Positions 9,458-21,067 of a DNA stretch of 64,000 nucleotides are shown here, one piece after another. The notes under the pieces are model-generated. The model had not been told where the DNA came from, did no database searches, and was given only the letters and a program-made list of their open reading frames with translations. This DNA is from Parapristionchus giblindavisi. Taxonomy: Eukaryota; Nematoda; Chromadorea; Rhabditida; Diplogasteridae. How positions within the stretch are numbered: the first letter of the stretch is position 1; every line of letters starts with the position of its first letter. The translations under genes and the position numbers were made by a program. The stretch covers positions 248,001 to 312,000 of the forward strand of contig CALSFV010000236.1 in the NCBI GenBank assembly GCA_943737045.1. Direction: 5' to 3'.

Positions 9458-12400
9458 TCAGACGGAGAATGGACCACGGCTGATGGAGATGTCATCTATG
9501 CCTGATCGAGGTCCACGAGAACTGGTCCAGTCGGTGCCGACAGCGTGCTGTACCTGTAAAGACAATTTAGAGATAATTTGCTATAGTATTGCTTGTAAGG
9601 TAGTGCGGAGGTTTGGATTCTTGGGCAGGATTCTCACAAGTTTCATTTTTTCGTTTCGTTTCATTTTCAAAGTTTTATCTGATCTGATAGGTTTTGACAA
9701 TGCAAATACTATTTTTGAAACCTTATTGTTCTTATCGAGAATGAGCAGACTGCTTCCGTCTATGTTTCGATCGATATAGATCTGAATACGGTAGAAATGA
9801 GCAGTGATAACCAGTGAGAAGGTACGGTACCGATTCTCCAGAAAACATCTTGAGGTGCATCACACGGGACTGAAAAGAATTCATTGAATTTTTAGAAAAA
9901 TGCTTGGTCCAGCAGAAAACACTGACAAGAAAGATCATAAAAGATGGGACTGATGGTAAATCGTCTAATAAAGGAGCCCCTGGGTTGCGTATATACGATA
10001 CAATTCAAAGAAAAAATCTGCTAATCATCAAAGATGAGCCAGCATAATTTTACTTCGGATTGTGCCGTATTTACGCAACCCAAAGGCTCCTTCACTAAAT
10101 TCTCATCAGTCTCTCGCTTTTATGATCATTGTCGAAATTCACTATCGATCTAGGAAAAGGTAAAAAGTCAAATATCAAATATCACTATTTTTTCTACCAT
10201 ATCGGGCCTCTTAAGGATAGTGAGGGTGGATCCATCATTCTGCTTGTATACCTCGACCGAGTCATCCTGAAGGGAATTACGGGAGTTGATGGAATTAACA
10301 ATGGATTTTATCTTGTAGAGCAATGAAATAAGTTATTTCTTAAATTGTTTTTTACTAATTGATTGACCTCATTAGCGTGCATGGACGGGCAGACTTCTGA
10401 GAACTTGCTCATGCCAATGGATGTCTCCTGGAATAAATAGCGATTTTTGATATTTGATCTTTAATCTCTGATCTTTATAGTATGGAATGCATGTCTCTCC
10501 ATGGCTTGCGCAGAACAGAGAAATAGCATGTGCAATAGAAATGTTGTGAACAGAAATATGCAAAGTCCTTCGGCAATCGCTCCCCTCCCAATTAGTTCTT
10601 TCTCCCCCCAAACCCTTCCGTGCAGGGTTATCAAATCGCCCCTCCAACCTCATCGTTAAAGATTCTCGTATTCGTCCCTAAACCCCCATTCTTTAAAAAC
10701 TGCCACCGAGCCAAAACCGAAATCGCCTTATGCGACGGAAATCCATCTATCCCTCTTCTGATCCTATACATATCACCTTTTATTATTATATTTGATGGAA
10801 TAAAGAAATAAATAAATAAATAAATAAATAAATGGACTAACCGAAGCAGATCTTATGGAGTGCATGTCACCCATGGTGCTGGTGGCCACTGTGGACGAAG
10901 TGAGACGAGTGGGAAGATCAGCGATCTGGATTTGCATAAAGTCACACCTCGAACTAATTCGAAACTCTCGTTTTCTTTGTCAAAGAGAGTATAGCCAATG
11001 CGGAGAGTAAAATTATCTTGTGGTGTGCATACCGTGGAGGTAACCGTGGATGTAGTTAATCCAGTCGGTAGATCAGAGATCTGAATTTGCGTTAAAAGTT
11101 GACAAACTAAATATTTTCGAAATTTTGTGGAGCGGATTATAAATTTTTCAACGCTTATCAACGCATATGTTTTTTTTAATCTTGTGAAATACCGCTATAT
11201 ATCGTACACTCAACAAAATTCGACCCATCGTAGAAACATTTACTGCTAGTCACAAAATGTCAGTAAATGTTTGTGAATTTTACAAACACGATTTGAGCAT
11301 GCGATTATTTGCTATTTTTATAAATTTTCATTATCATTTCTATGTTTCCCATGTTTAGTTACCTACTGGGGCACAAAATAAAACCGAAATAACGTCTTTT
11401 GAATACTTTGTCGAATTTCGGTCGGCCAAGAAGAGTCAGTTTGCGATTCTCCCAACTGTTTATGGAGACTACAAACTACAATTTCATTTTCCTTGACTTC
11501 CGCCGTCGTACTGCATTTCTTACGCTTATTTCATGTATTTGTTATGTTAGTCGTTCTATTTTTCTTTGAAAATTATTGTACTTCATCTCCTTCAGGTGCT
11601 TGATCGTCGACTGACCCAAGGGACCTTGTCGAAGCCCTTTTAAACATGGATATAGTCAGCCGTTCAATTAGAGAAGTTTTATTCCATTGTTTTCTTTCTA
11701 TTTGCATGTATTTCCTTTATTCCTTTAATAGGACGAATCTTTACGAATGACACTTTATGTGCTATTCAGGTTCAGTTGATACTGGACGAATGAAGTGCCA
11801 AAACAAGGAACGAAGATCAAGAGCACCAAGGATTTATCAACGACAACATAAAAGGTGAGAAAACGTCGTTAACTCCAGTTAGACGACGCACAATCAGCAA
11901 GAAGATCACTTGCTTCGATCAAACTAGAAAGAACTGACTTTTATGAATGAGAATGCCAACTAGAACTAGGTAGCAGTTCACAGCTACAGTAATTCGTTAA
12001 ATATCAACTACATTGCTCAATTACAGAATAGAGTTCATCTGCGATCGATTACGACAACAACAATCAAGCCAATGCATATACAGTCCTGCAGAATCGCGGC
12101 CTTAACAGGCGTCACGCCACGTCACGCGACGTGACGCCTTGATCGCCATGCAGTTTTGTGCTCAACTGTAAGTGTTTTAGGTGTCTCAAATACGTTTTTA
12201 ATAAGCTATTCGGTCATATGCATGCAATGCACATAAGCAAAGAATAGAAAAATATTCTAAAATTAATGAAAATTAATTTTTTAAAATATGGCACGGCAAT
12301 TCAGTGGTGTGGTGTATATACCGATAATACCGAAATTCTCAATTATCGATTGGGAAAATGAAGAATTACGGTATAACACCACAAAACGGTATTGCAGTGC

Positions 12401-13657
12401 CATATTTTTAAAATTGATTTTCATTAATTTTAAAATAATTTTCTATTCTTTTCTCATGTGCATTATATGCATACGACCGAATAGCTTATCAAAAACGTAT
12501 TTGAGACACCTAAAACACTTACAGTTGAACACAAAACTGCATGGCGATCAAGGCGTCACGTCGCGTGACGTGGCGTGACGCCTGTTAAGGCGGCGATTCT
12601 GCAGGACTGTATGCTATGTGGAGGTGGACCTTCTCACCTTTTGGGTTGTCGTTGATAAATCCTTGGTGCTCTTGATCTTCGTTCCTTGTTTTGGCACTTC
12701 ATTCGTCCAGTATCAACTGAACCTGAATAGCACACAAAGTATCATTCGTAAAGATTCGTCTTATTAAAGGAATAAAGGAAATACATGCAAATAGAAAGAA
12801 AACAATGGAATAAAACTTCTCTAATTGAACGGCTGACTTTATCCATGTTTAAAAGGGCTTCGACAAGGTCCCTTGGGTCAGTCGACGATCAAGCACATGA
12901 AGGAGATGAAGTACAATAATTTTCAAAGAAAAATAGAACGACTAACATAACAAATACATGAAATAAGCGTAAGAAATGCTGTACGAAGGCGGAAGTCAAG
13001 GAAAATGAAATTGTAGTTTGTAGTCTCCATAAACAGTTGGGAGAATCGCAAACTGACTCTTCTTGGCCGACCGAAATTCGACATATTTTTCTTGATAGCT
13101 CCAATAATATTTTGCTATTAAAATAATCTATCTATCATGAAAAGGTGATTTGTTAGCTGACAATAAAACATCATTGTGAAATGAAAGGTCCCTTCCCTTG
13201 CAGGAGTACAAATTAAAATTAACTCATTTTGAGCGATGTTAGCATTATTTTTGTCGCATCTTATGGGCTGGTTGTCTGAGCTACTAACCGATGAAGATCT
13301 TCTGACCGTACCACCTACGTACGTGGATGTCGTGAGACGTGTGGGGAGATCATCAGCCTGAATTTGCATAATCTAACATCATATTACAGTAAATTCGCAA
13401 TAAATTCCATATTTTCTATATATAGACACGGCAACACAGTGTCAACACCTATAACAACAGAAGGCGATACAATTGTATTTCCAGACGATGAGGATGAAGT
13501 CGATGTAGTCTGAAATTAAAGATCAAAGATCAAATGACAACAATCGAAGCTCGAAGGACCAAATATTAAAGATCAAAGTTCAGAGATCAAAGATCTAAGA
13601 TGTTACCGTTGTTGTTTGAGAACGTCTGTTGGCAGGGCGTCGATAACGGGGCAACAT
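9458..13657 (-). CDS. Unknown nine-exon Ser/Thr-rich protein, spacer gene 1
   Basis: Exons: 13657-13607, 13509-13471, 13357-13289, 11080-11033, 10925-10842, 10427-10368, 10266-10198, 9869-9831, 9553-9458 (stop 9460-9458); 184 aa. Every intron is in phase 0 and every exon is 39-96 nt. The same nine exons, with their splice sites and open frames, recur in spacer gene 2. Start MLPRYRRPANRRSQTTT; the ATG follows an acceptor (exon start 13694), consistent with trans-splicing. Exons 3, 4 and 5 each begin with a repeated module: ADDLPTRLTTST, ISDLPTGLTTST, IADLPTRLTSST. No signal peptide, membrane segment or known domain is seen. Intron 3 holds the 11409-13083 palindrome. Some introns carry GATCAAA repeats. 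Function unknown. Confidence 0.7.
10801..10832. repeat. Tetranucleotide microsatellite (AAAT)n
   Basis: Run of AATAAATAAATAAA in intron 5 of spacer gene 1, also present at about 45885-45921 in spacer gene 2. Confidence 0.9.
11409..13083. mobile_element. Palindromic element inserted in intron 3 of spacer gene 1
   Basis: Inverted ends TGTCGAATTTCGGTCGGCC and mirror, arms of roughly 0.65 kb (to about 12070 and from about 12615). The paralogous intron in spacer gene 2 (46170-46300) lacks it, so it inserted after the duplication. Target duplication not resolved. It contains the nested element at 12081-12609. Confidence 0.8.
12081..12609. mobile_element. Nested TA-flanked palindromic element
   Basis: Ends CAGTCCTGCAGAATCGC and mirror, TA on both sides (12079-12080, 12610-12611). 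Nearly its whole length is an inverted repeat (arms about 240 bp). Includes clustered ACGT-type sites (GCGTCACGCCACGTCACGCG) near both ends. It interrupts the centre of the 11409-13083 palindrome. Confidence 0.85.
13516..13605. repeat. GATCAAA-type short tandem repeat in intron 1
   Basis: Loose repeats of AGATCAAAG between exons 1 and 2 of spacer gene 1; the equivalent intron of spacer gene 2 has a longer version (46697-46790), and a short run occurs at 62560-62590. Confidence 0.7.
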
Positions 13658-14034
13658 CGTCAGTGGCTAGAGAAAAGACGATTGGAGAGAACCGCTGTGA
13701 AGATGGAAAGATACGAAAATGAAATGGTTGGGATGAGAATATAATTTGCACTGCATGCATGAAAATGTTCTTCTTTCATTATTCATATTGGGGTGGACAT
13801 AAGTGCAAAAATATATAACATAGTATGCGAAAAGATGGAAAATTACTGCTTTTATGTTTGCAACATAGAAAAAGCATGCGAAAGGGCTGGCGTTCAATTG
13901 CCATGTCTCCAGAACTTTTTGCATAACACAACAATTCAGTTCAGCTCATCTTACTGGCTAGATTTATTTTATTATCTCTTTCTTCTTCCGTTTTTTCAGC
14001 ATTGTAAATTTTCAGATTCATTCACAAGCAAGTT

Positions 14035-14183
14035 GGCACTAGGTCGGATGAGAACCGAGAATAATAACCGACTGAATGATAACTATTTGCATATGAGAGA
14101 CAAGTGGTAATGAATAGACAAAGTATGTAAATGGTTATCATCCAGTCGGTTATTATTCATCGGTCCTCATCTGTCCTAGTGCC
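14035..14183. repeat. 149-bp hairpin MITE
   Basis: Inverted repeat starting GGCACTAGGTCGGATGAG with arms of about 60 bp. Present at the same place in the duplicated spacer (47437-47585), so it predates the duplication. Confidence 0.75.
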
Positions 14184-14860
14184 ACAAGTTGTGAAAATGT
14201 TACTGGAAAGATTCTGAAGTTTTAAAGGGCACGCGTACAATTAAAAATTGTCTTATAAATAAAAATTGCAATCGTTAAAAAATATGCCTTTTAGTACAGT
14301 GTGACGTTTGCCTTACGTGCCTCGCCGTAACGTCAACATAATCTATGCTGAATGCAAAATTTGAACGAAATTTTAGCATAAATTCAAAATAAATGTAATA
14401 AATGTAACCTTATTTATATATCTCTACAGCTCTTTCAACATTATGTAACGATTTGCTTTGTCATTCCACCATAATCGAATATAATTTTTTTATAATAAAA
14501 TTACATTTATTCAATCATAGAAGTTATTATTCGGAGAAATAGTAAGCAAACCGAAATGTCTCAATCACAAACGGATTCTTAGCCAGAAAGGATGTAATAT
14601 GATAAGATCATAGAAATTTCATTTAAAATGGAACAGGACTGGAGATTCGAAAAGAAAATGACAAACTCACATACGAAAGTGAAAAAAAAAGAAATTATTA
14701 CACATAATAAAAATGAACAGATTTGCACATTGAGTTCAAGATGTCTCTATTATGATAATTATTTTCAAAAACCATATTTGAAAGACGAAAAAATAATGGC
14801 TAAATGAAAACGAAAAAATATGAAAACTTATTGACACTGATGCAGAATAAACCGAAACGT
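14184..14860. other. Gene-free stretch between spacer gene 1 and array 2
   Basis: AT-rich sequence downstream of the E8 stop codon of array 2. The same sequence follows array 3 (49940-50508). No ORF, RNA gene or insertion is supported. It presumably holds the 3' UTR of array 2 and the upstream region of spacer gene 1. Confidence 0.5.
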
Positions 14861-16114
14861 TCACAAGTGAGTAAAGTACGGTTCAGGCGACAAATTTCGA
14901 GGTAGATTATAAAGAGAATCAACAACAAACGGGACAGGCTGGGGCGGATAGAACCATTGTGTCATATCACTACCATAGGTGATACCATCTGACAGTCTTA
15001 TGGAATTCGGAGATTGCAGAGTGGAGTAGGACTCATCGAAAAGAGGAGAAGGTGTAGATGAATATGATAGATAAGGATCGAGATGATGTTGAACATCAAC
15101 TGGATTGGTGGAAGAGAATGGAGCAGAATCAGAATTAGGTGGACCACAGATTCTCTGAAAATGGGATTTAATAATGTTGTTTATATAAATCAGGAGAATA
15201 AAAGCAAAGAGAAGAAATCTATCACATTATCATGCCCTTTTTTGTTTCTTTTCTTTTTCGGATTTTTGAACATCGCGAAAGTGACATGAAGTGTTACAAG
15301 TGGAAGAATAAATATGTAATACATGAGGACAAGGCGAAAAAGATTGTGTAAAATAACAGCAAATTGTTCACCTTCGAGGTTACATTTCCTTCCGAGGTTG
15401 AATTCTCGCGCTTTCTAGTAAGCTGAGTCGTTGGCTTCTCCTGTAGTGGTTGCTCACCCTCGACAATAGCCTGGATACCACATCATGAATTCACCGTATA
15501 ACATAACCTATTTTTTCAGGAGTCGCAGAGTTGCGCTGATCAGGCTTTACTTATTCACCGTATGCACATCAGTATTCAAATGAAGAAAAGCAGAAAAGTT
15601 ATACAAGCTTAAATTTCAAGAACCAAATCCCTGTTTTTGTTATTCACAAAGAAAGGAAAAAAGTTGTCGCTTACCAAAATCGATTCCGGGTTAGGCATGG
15701 ATTCGGATAGATTGTGTCGATGTTCCTCGACTGCTTCTCTGATTGACCGAAATATCTGTAAAGAAAAATCCTTTTTTCTCAAATATATGCCAGATTCAAT
15801 GGTCACAAAGTTTTTATCTTGATATAATGTGATTAACAGTAACTGCAATTGAAAGCCACAAATTGTTATGGTGACGCCTTACATCTTTTCACCTAGCAAG
15901 AAGTGATTTACATTCATGACGTATTGTCCTATCTAATATATAACTTCCCAGGTACACTGTCTTTCTTGTAGTAACTTCTCTACATCGAATAACCTTCTAC
16001 TGTAAGTATAAATGAGCATATCAATAAACCCTTTGACCCGCACGCCCATTTACGTTTACAAATGTCACATATTTTAGATGTATGGCAGGGAAAATAAATA
16101 TTTAAAAATCTAAC

Positions 16115-16558
16115 CTCTGTCTTATATTCAGCGACAATTCCCCACATGCAAAATTTAATCCTATGAAGACTCTCACATCGCTCCATCTTATAGAAGGCTG
16201 CGTACGTACACAGACAATTTCTTATCGCGTTCCTCCACTTTGATGGAGCTCTGGTGCTAGCGAAGTGGGGCCACTGCGTTCTGCAAATGATAATTAGAAC
16301 AAAATACGTAAATAAGGATAACAGACTCTGATCAAAAGTAAAAGAAAAGTAAAAGGGACGAAATAGTCTCCGCTTTTCTTTTCTTTTCGTGGCTTCTGAA
16401 CGGAGCATTAAAGGGCGAACATACATTATGAAGTCGTAGATGCCACGGACTTGAAGACGACGATCCGGACTGTTCTCGAGGGCCAATAGGATCATCATTG
16501 CATAGGAAAACGGTGGTGGCTCGAAATTCTTTATCTCACTTTGTAGTTCGATCGTCTT
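16115..16558 (-). CDS. Forkhead module B (E3 16558-16425, E4 16280-16115)
   Basis: Open, 100 codons. E3 has PPPFSYAMMILLALENSP and GIYDFI; E4 has WRNAIRNCLCTYAAF and ends WGIVAEYKTE. Almost identical to module F (52220-52684), which marks arrays 2 and 3 as duplicates. No E2 lies directly upstream; E6 of module C (16694-16614) abuts it. Confidence 0.8.
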
Positions 16559-16747
16559 CTGAAAATATTAGTTAATAGTGTTACATTCCTACAAGAAAAA
16601 CGTTGTCACTTACCAAAATCAATTCCGGGTTAGGCATAGATTCGGATAAATTGTGTTGATGTTTCTCCATTACTTCTCTGATTGAACGAAATAACTACGA
16701 AATAAAGAAAAATCCTTTTTTTCCAAATATACGCGAGATTCAATGAT

Positions 16748-16748
<1 letters not shown>

Positions 16749-16781
<33 letters not shown>
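16749..16781. repeat. (AT)n microsatellite
   Basis: Uninterrupted alternating AT of about 32 bases at the point where the left end of the enclosing foldback remnant is missing. Confidence 0.95.
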
Positions 16782-16786
<5 letters not shown>

Positions 16787-18075
16787 GCCATTGTTACTAG
16801 CAGGAGTGTATGGTATTGGGCTACCGTAACCATTTTTTTCATTCGACATACATAGCTCATAATGATAACGCACACGTAGTGGCCATTTCGACAATTTTTG
16901 TTAAATCTGACCCACCGAACTTGATCTGACCCACCGTACTTGATCTGACCACCGAGCCGGGTTGCGGTAGTTTACTGTAGTTTACAATAGCTCATAATGA
17001 TATCGCGCACGTAGTGGCCATTGCGACAGTTTGTAGTGAAATCTGACCTTCAGAACTTGATCTGACCCACCGAACCGGGTTACGGTAGATTACTGTTGTT
17101 TGCAATAGCTCATAATGATAACGCACACGTAGTGGCCATTCCTTCAATTTTTGTGAAATCTGACCCACCGAACTTGATCTGACCCACCGAACTGGTTACG
17201 GTAGATTACGGTAGTGTTGCAGATGCTGATCACATTGATACCCATCTCATGCTTCTATGACCCCTACGAACCGAGTTATGCCCCGATCTGACACACCGAA
17301 CTTGATCTGACCCACCGAACTGGGTTACGGTAGATTACGGTAGTGTTACTGATGCTGATCACAATAATACCCATCCGAAGTTTCTATGACCCCTACGAAC
17401 CGAGTTATGCCCCGTTGCCGAAATGTCGGTTGCCGAAATGTCGTTTGCCGAAATGCGGTTGCTGAAATGCCACCCCCCCCCCCCCCCCCCCCCCCCACTG
17501 ATTCTCAACCAGGATCCGGGTTGACAACGGCCGAAGTCGAAAAAGTTACGGTTGTCCGAGACCAAATACTGGTTGCCATTATATCAGCAGTGAGCCAACT
17601 TGTATCTTCATGGATACCGTAACCCGAACTACCGTAAGCGCAACGGGATTTGCGTTAACTTAGCAACAAAATCATAAGGTACGGTATCTAGATTACGGTA
17701 ATTCGAGTTATGGTATCCAGAAAGATAAAAGTTGGCTCACTGTTGATATAATGGCAACTAGTGTTTGATCTGCGGTCATCATGAATTTTTAGACCTCGGC
17801 CATTCTCAACCATGAACATGGGACGGATGAAACAAATCAGTTCGCGATTCCCGATGGTCACTTTAGCCCAATACCGTACACTCCTACTGATAGAAATTGT
17901 AGAACATTTGTTGTCTTATTGTTAGGCCACCTCCAAACCGATTTATGATCCGTTGCCACTCACGTCGTTTTCAATAGTCAAGAGCGGTCGTCTGTTTTAT
18001 CGTCCGTCTTTTACTCGTTTCTGACTTGATCCTCCCAACACGGAACTGGCCAGCCGTGGGAGTACGGCCCATACC

Positions 18076-18933
18076 ATGGTTCTTCAATTCTTCATGGCAA
18101 CCATGAACGTCCTTTCCCTTGCCACCGATGGGAGGACCGTTCTATTCGATCAAGCAACTAAGAAGATAGGAGCTGATATCATTGGTCTCTGCGAAGTTCG
18201 TAAGAAGGAGGAAGGCGCAATCGATCTCTCTGGATCAGGAGGGATACTTTACCACACCGGTCGCTTGGATAACCGTTCAGCAGGATGCGGGTTCTTCGTG
18301 CATCGGAGGACAAAGTCGAGAGTGGTACGTTTCTTGAGCATTTCGCCCCGTATCGCTGTTTTGGATTGCCGCATGCCTCATAACGTCTTACTAAGAATCG
18401 TTCAGTGCTATGCTCCTTGTTCGAATCATTCTGATGATAAGTACGATGACTTTCTATGCCAATTAGAATCAATATTTCGAGAGAAAGTGCCAGAGCAACG
18501 GAGTTTTCGAAAAGTTTATAAGATTATCATGGGCGACATGAATGCGCGAGTTGGTGACAGGAAGCCAGGGGAAAACTCAGTGGGAAAATTCGGATTTGGG
18601 GATCGAAACGATAGAGGGGAGAAGGTTGTCACTCTTTGTGAAAATCTGCGCTTGCGCATAGGAAACACTATGTTTAAAAAGCAGATTAGCCGTTGTTACA
18701 CTTGGGTTTCTCCCACAGGTACCGCTGCAAATAGGATAGACTATATATTCTACCCTAAGGACTTCCCCGTTACTGATGTCGATGTGGTTAAAAAACTGGA
18801 CTTTACAAGTGATCATTTCATGGTGCGAGCTTCGGTTACACTGGGAAGTAGACCGCGCGATAGTCACGGAGGGAGGACAAATGGTGGCGTTCTGGATCGG
18901 GATTTGTTCAAAATAAATTTGAGAAGAGAAGTG
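18076..18933 (+). pseudogene. Endonuclease domain of the RTE element, cut by an insertion
   Basis: Reads ATMNVLSL at the N terminus, IIGLCEVRK (the catalytic Glu motif), IIMGDMNARVG (the GD.NA.VG motif), RIDYIFYPKD and LDFTSDHFMVRA (the SDH motif). This order is the apurinic-like endonuclease of RTE/L1-type elements, which nicks target DNA. The frame is open to position 18933, where a transposon begins; the native frame continues at 24076. Confidence 0.88.
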
Positions 18934-19903
18934 CACACAGAGAAAAAGCTGTAAATTCGAAAAGCTGTAAGCTCATTTACGACACAGGGGGTGTTAAAAA
19001 GTGCACTCATCATGTTCATTTCTGAACACTTTTTCGGGTATACTGTAGAGCACTCAAAAGGCTGTTGTTCACGGAACGCGCAAGCAGTTTTCCTTGGCGC
19101 GTTAAAAATGTCGCTTAGCTGACGTGCTTTGTGCACAGTTATTTCGAATCATTTTTTCCCTTTTATTTGTTTATTTCTGATATAGTTATGCTTTTCCGAG
19201 AACTGGAACCGATTTTGAGTAACGCGTGCATTATATTTTACCGATGGGTTGTCCTACTTATCCGTATACCGCATTCATTTTGTTTGTTTTACTTGTTTTC
19301 TTGTTTTTCGCACTTTCGTTTCCCCAAGCATCCTTCCCCTTCTTTTCCCGTTACCCTCCTTTGCTAGTCTATTTCTAACGCAGCTTTCTCTTTCTCTTGA
19401 GTACGCAAAGCAGTGATCTGCTACATGACTTTATCTACCTTCAATAACGGGATTTACCTTTACCTTTTAATTTTACCTTTATGTTCAGGACTGTTTGAGC
19501 ATAGCTCGAACCTCAAGCACCAAAATGGAGGTCGGAAAGATGTCTCTGTCGATGAAGGATGTCTATCAGGATACGGTACTAGTTATTTATTCGTTGTATG
19601 TTGCTCTAGAAGCGAGTTGATAACTCACATACATATCAATAAGAGTTCAATATCTGTTGTGGCTCCATGCATAGGTAGAATATCTAGGTTGCAGATTTCC
19701 ATAATGTCGTGCTTTTGAGAAAGACAAAAGATCCCAGAATGCGACCAGGCTTTGTAGTTTGAAACGTACTTTTCGATCTATTTTTTCATTATGAAAAAAA
19801 TTATTGATTGATTGATTTAAAGTGGATTCATTGGCTGAGTTACTGATCAATTATTGATTGAAATATTGATCGATTATATATTTTATTGATTGAATTATTA
19901 CAG

Positions 19904-19965
19904 ATGAGGGCGCCGGGGAGGATATCGAGATCGAATTGGCCGAGGATGATCCAGACTTCCTAAGA
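19904..19965 (+). pseudogene. Possible exon fragment of a DHX8/PRP22-like helicase
   Basis: Between a TTACAG acceptor and a GTTAGT donor lies GEDIEIELAEDDPDFLR. Proteins of the DHX8 splicing helicase family carry a very similar acidic motif just upstream of the helicase core. Only about 20 residues, so the match is tentative. It may instead be an unrelated acidic exon. Confidence 0.35.
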
Positions 19966-20225
19966 GTTAGTTATATAGTTATTTAAGTAATTATGATACA
20001 TGACATGGCTTTACGGTCATACATTTTCGGCGCAATCGCAGGATTTTTTTTTGCATAATTGTTCGATTTTCGAAATATCGATCCCCACATTATGAGGAAT
20101 GAAAATGTATGCTCACCCAATTTGTCTTATCGATCTTAAAACATGCATTGGCTATTTCTAGGTCAAAGGTTGTGATGACAACAATGCATACTCGGTCAAA
20201 TGTGCAATCTTGCGTGTACTTGCAG

Positions 20226-21067
20226 CATGAGACGTTTTGAGGCTCGCAACGCGCTCGACATGCCGGACCGTGCGCTTCTCGACGCGGACTACCTGAGCTG
20301 GATGGTGAGGAGGCGGATCTCCAGGGAGTTTGACAGGTACGGTAGATTTGGGGTTACGGTAGTTGCTTGAGGTTAGGATAAGCCATAGGTCGAATAGCTA
20401 GGTTATCGATTTTCACAATGCGGTCAGGGTTTTCGATTTTTGGCAAATTTTGCTCAAAATGCGGTCAGGTTTCTCAATTTTTGTGAAATTTTGCCTTAAA
20501 ATGCGGTCAGGTTTTTCGGTTTTTGGGAAATTTTTAGTTCAAAATGCGGTCAGGCTTGGTACCCTGTAACATACTTTTCGATCTATGGGATAAGCTCAAA
20601 TGAGTACGCTAAAGAGATGATGCACAACTATTCGAAGGTACAGTACTACTGTAGGGTGACTACTGAATACGGTAGGTTTGGGCAGGATTATTGATTGATT
20701 CCTTATTCTAGATGAACATGATTGTGGTGGAGCTCAAGTCGGAGGCGCTCAAGGATGAAGGAGCTGCGGGTGAACTGGAACCTGCCGAAGCTCACGCTCG
20801 GACAGGTACGGTAGTCTGTCTAGTCAGGAACCTCATCATCGATTGATGGTGGAATTATTAATTGACATTATTGATTGATAGCGGCAGTATGATTTTGTAA
20901 TTATCGATTTGAATAGTTTTGGCCATGTTTAGTGATTGATCTGTGTCCCTGAATATCTTTTGCCTATCCAGGTCTGGGACGCGGGCATCCAACGTCAAGA
21001 GCACTCTATCAAGCAGATTCTGCTCGTTGCTCAGGGAGAGCTCGCACTGAAAATGTTCTTCAAGCAG
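20226..21067 (+). pseudogene. Cytoplasmic dynein heavy chain fragment (tail/linker region)
   Basis: Three exons with intact introns beginning GTACGG: 20226-20336, 20712-20805 and 20972-21067. The second reads MIVVELKSEALKDE and, in another frame, ELRVNWNLPKLTLGQ; the third reads VWDAGIQRQEHSIKQILLVA and then QGELALKMFFKQ. Order and sequence match the segment of dynein-1 heavy chain that contains LKSEALKDRHW, LTLGQIWD and LLVAQGEMAL. A deletion between the two parts of exon 2 removed about 8 residues and shifted the frame. Genomic (intron-containing) capture, non-functional. Weaker exon-like pieces follow at 21384-21488, 21899-21953, 22327-22391, 22627-22700 and 23617-23684. Confidence 0.85.

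Noticed and set aside
9453..9779. Plus-strand ORF of 108 codons conserved at 44541-44867
   Set aside because: It overlaps the minus-strand last exon, which has an acceptor and a shared stop; outside that exon the ORF is AT-rich intron sequence.
10129..10326. Plus-strand ORF conserved in both spacers (also 45215-45412)
   Set aside because: The conserved part is explained by minus-strand exon 7 of the spacer gene, which has proper splice sites in both copies.
13793..14110. Plus-strand ORF with NYCFYVCNIEKACERAG (also 46991-47326)
   Set aside because: The two copies differ by a partial internal duplication and frame changes; no splice sites or start context, so likely non-coding.
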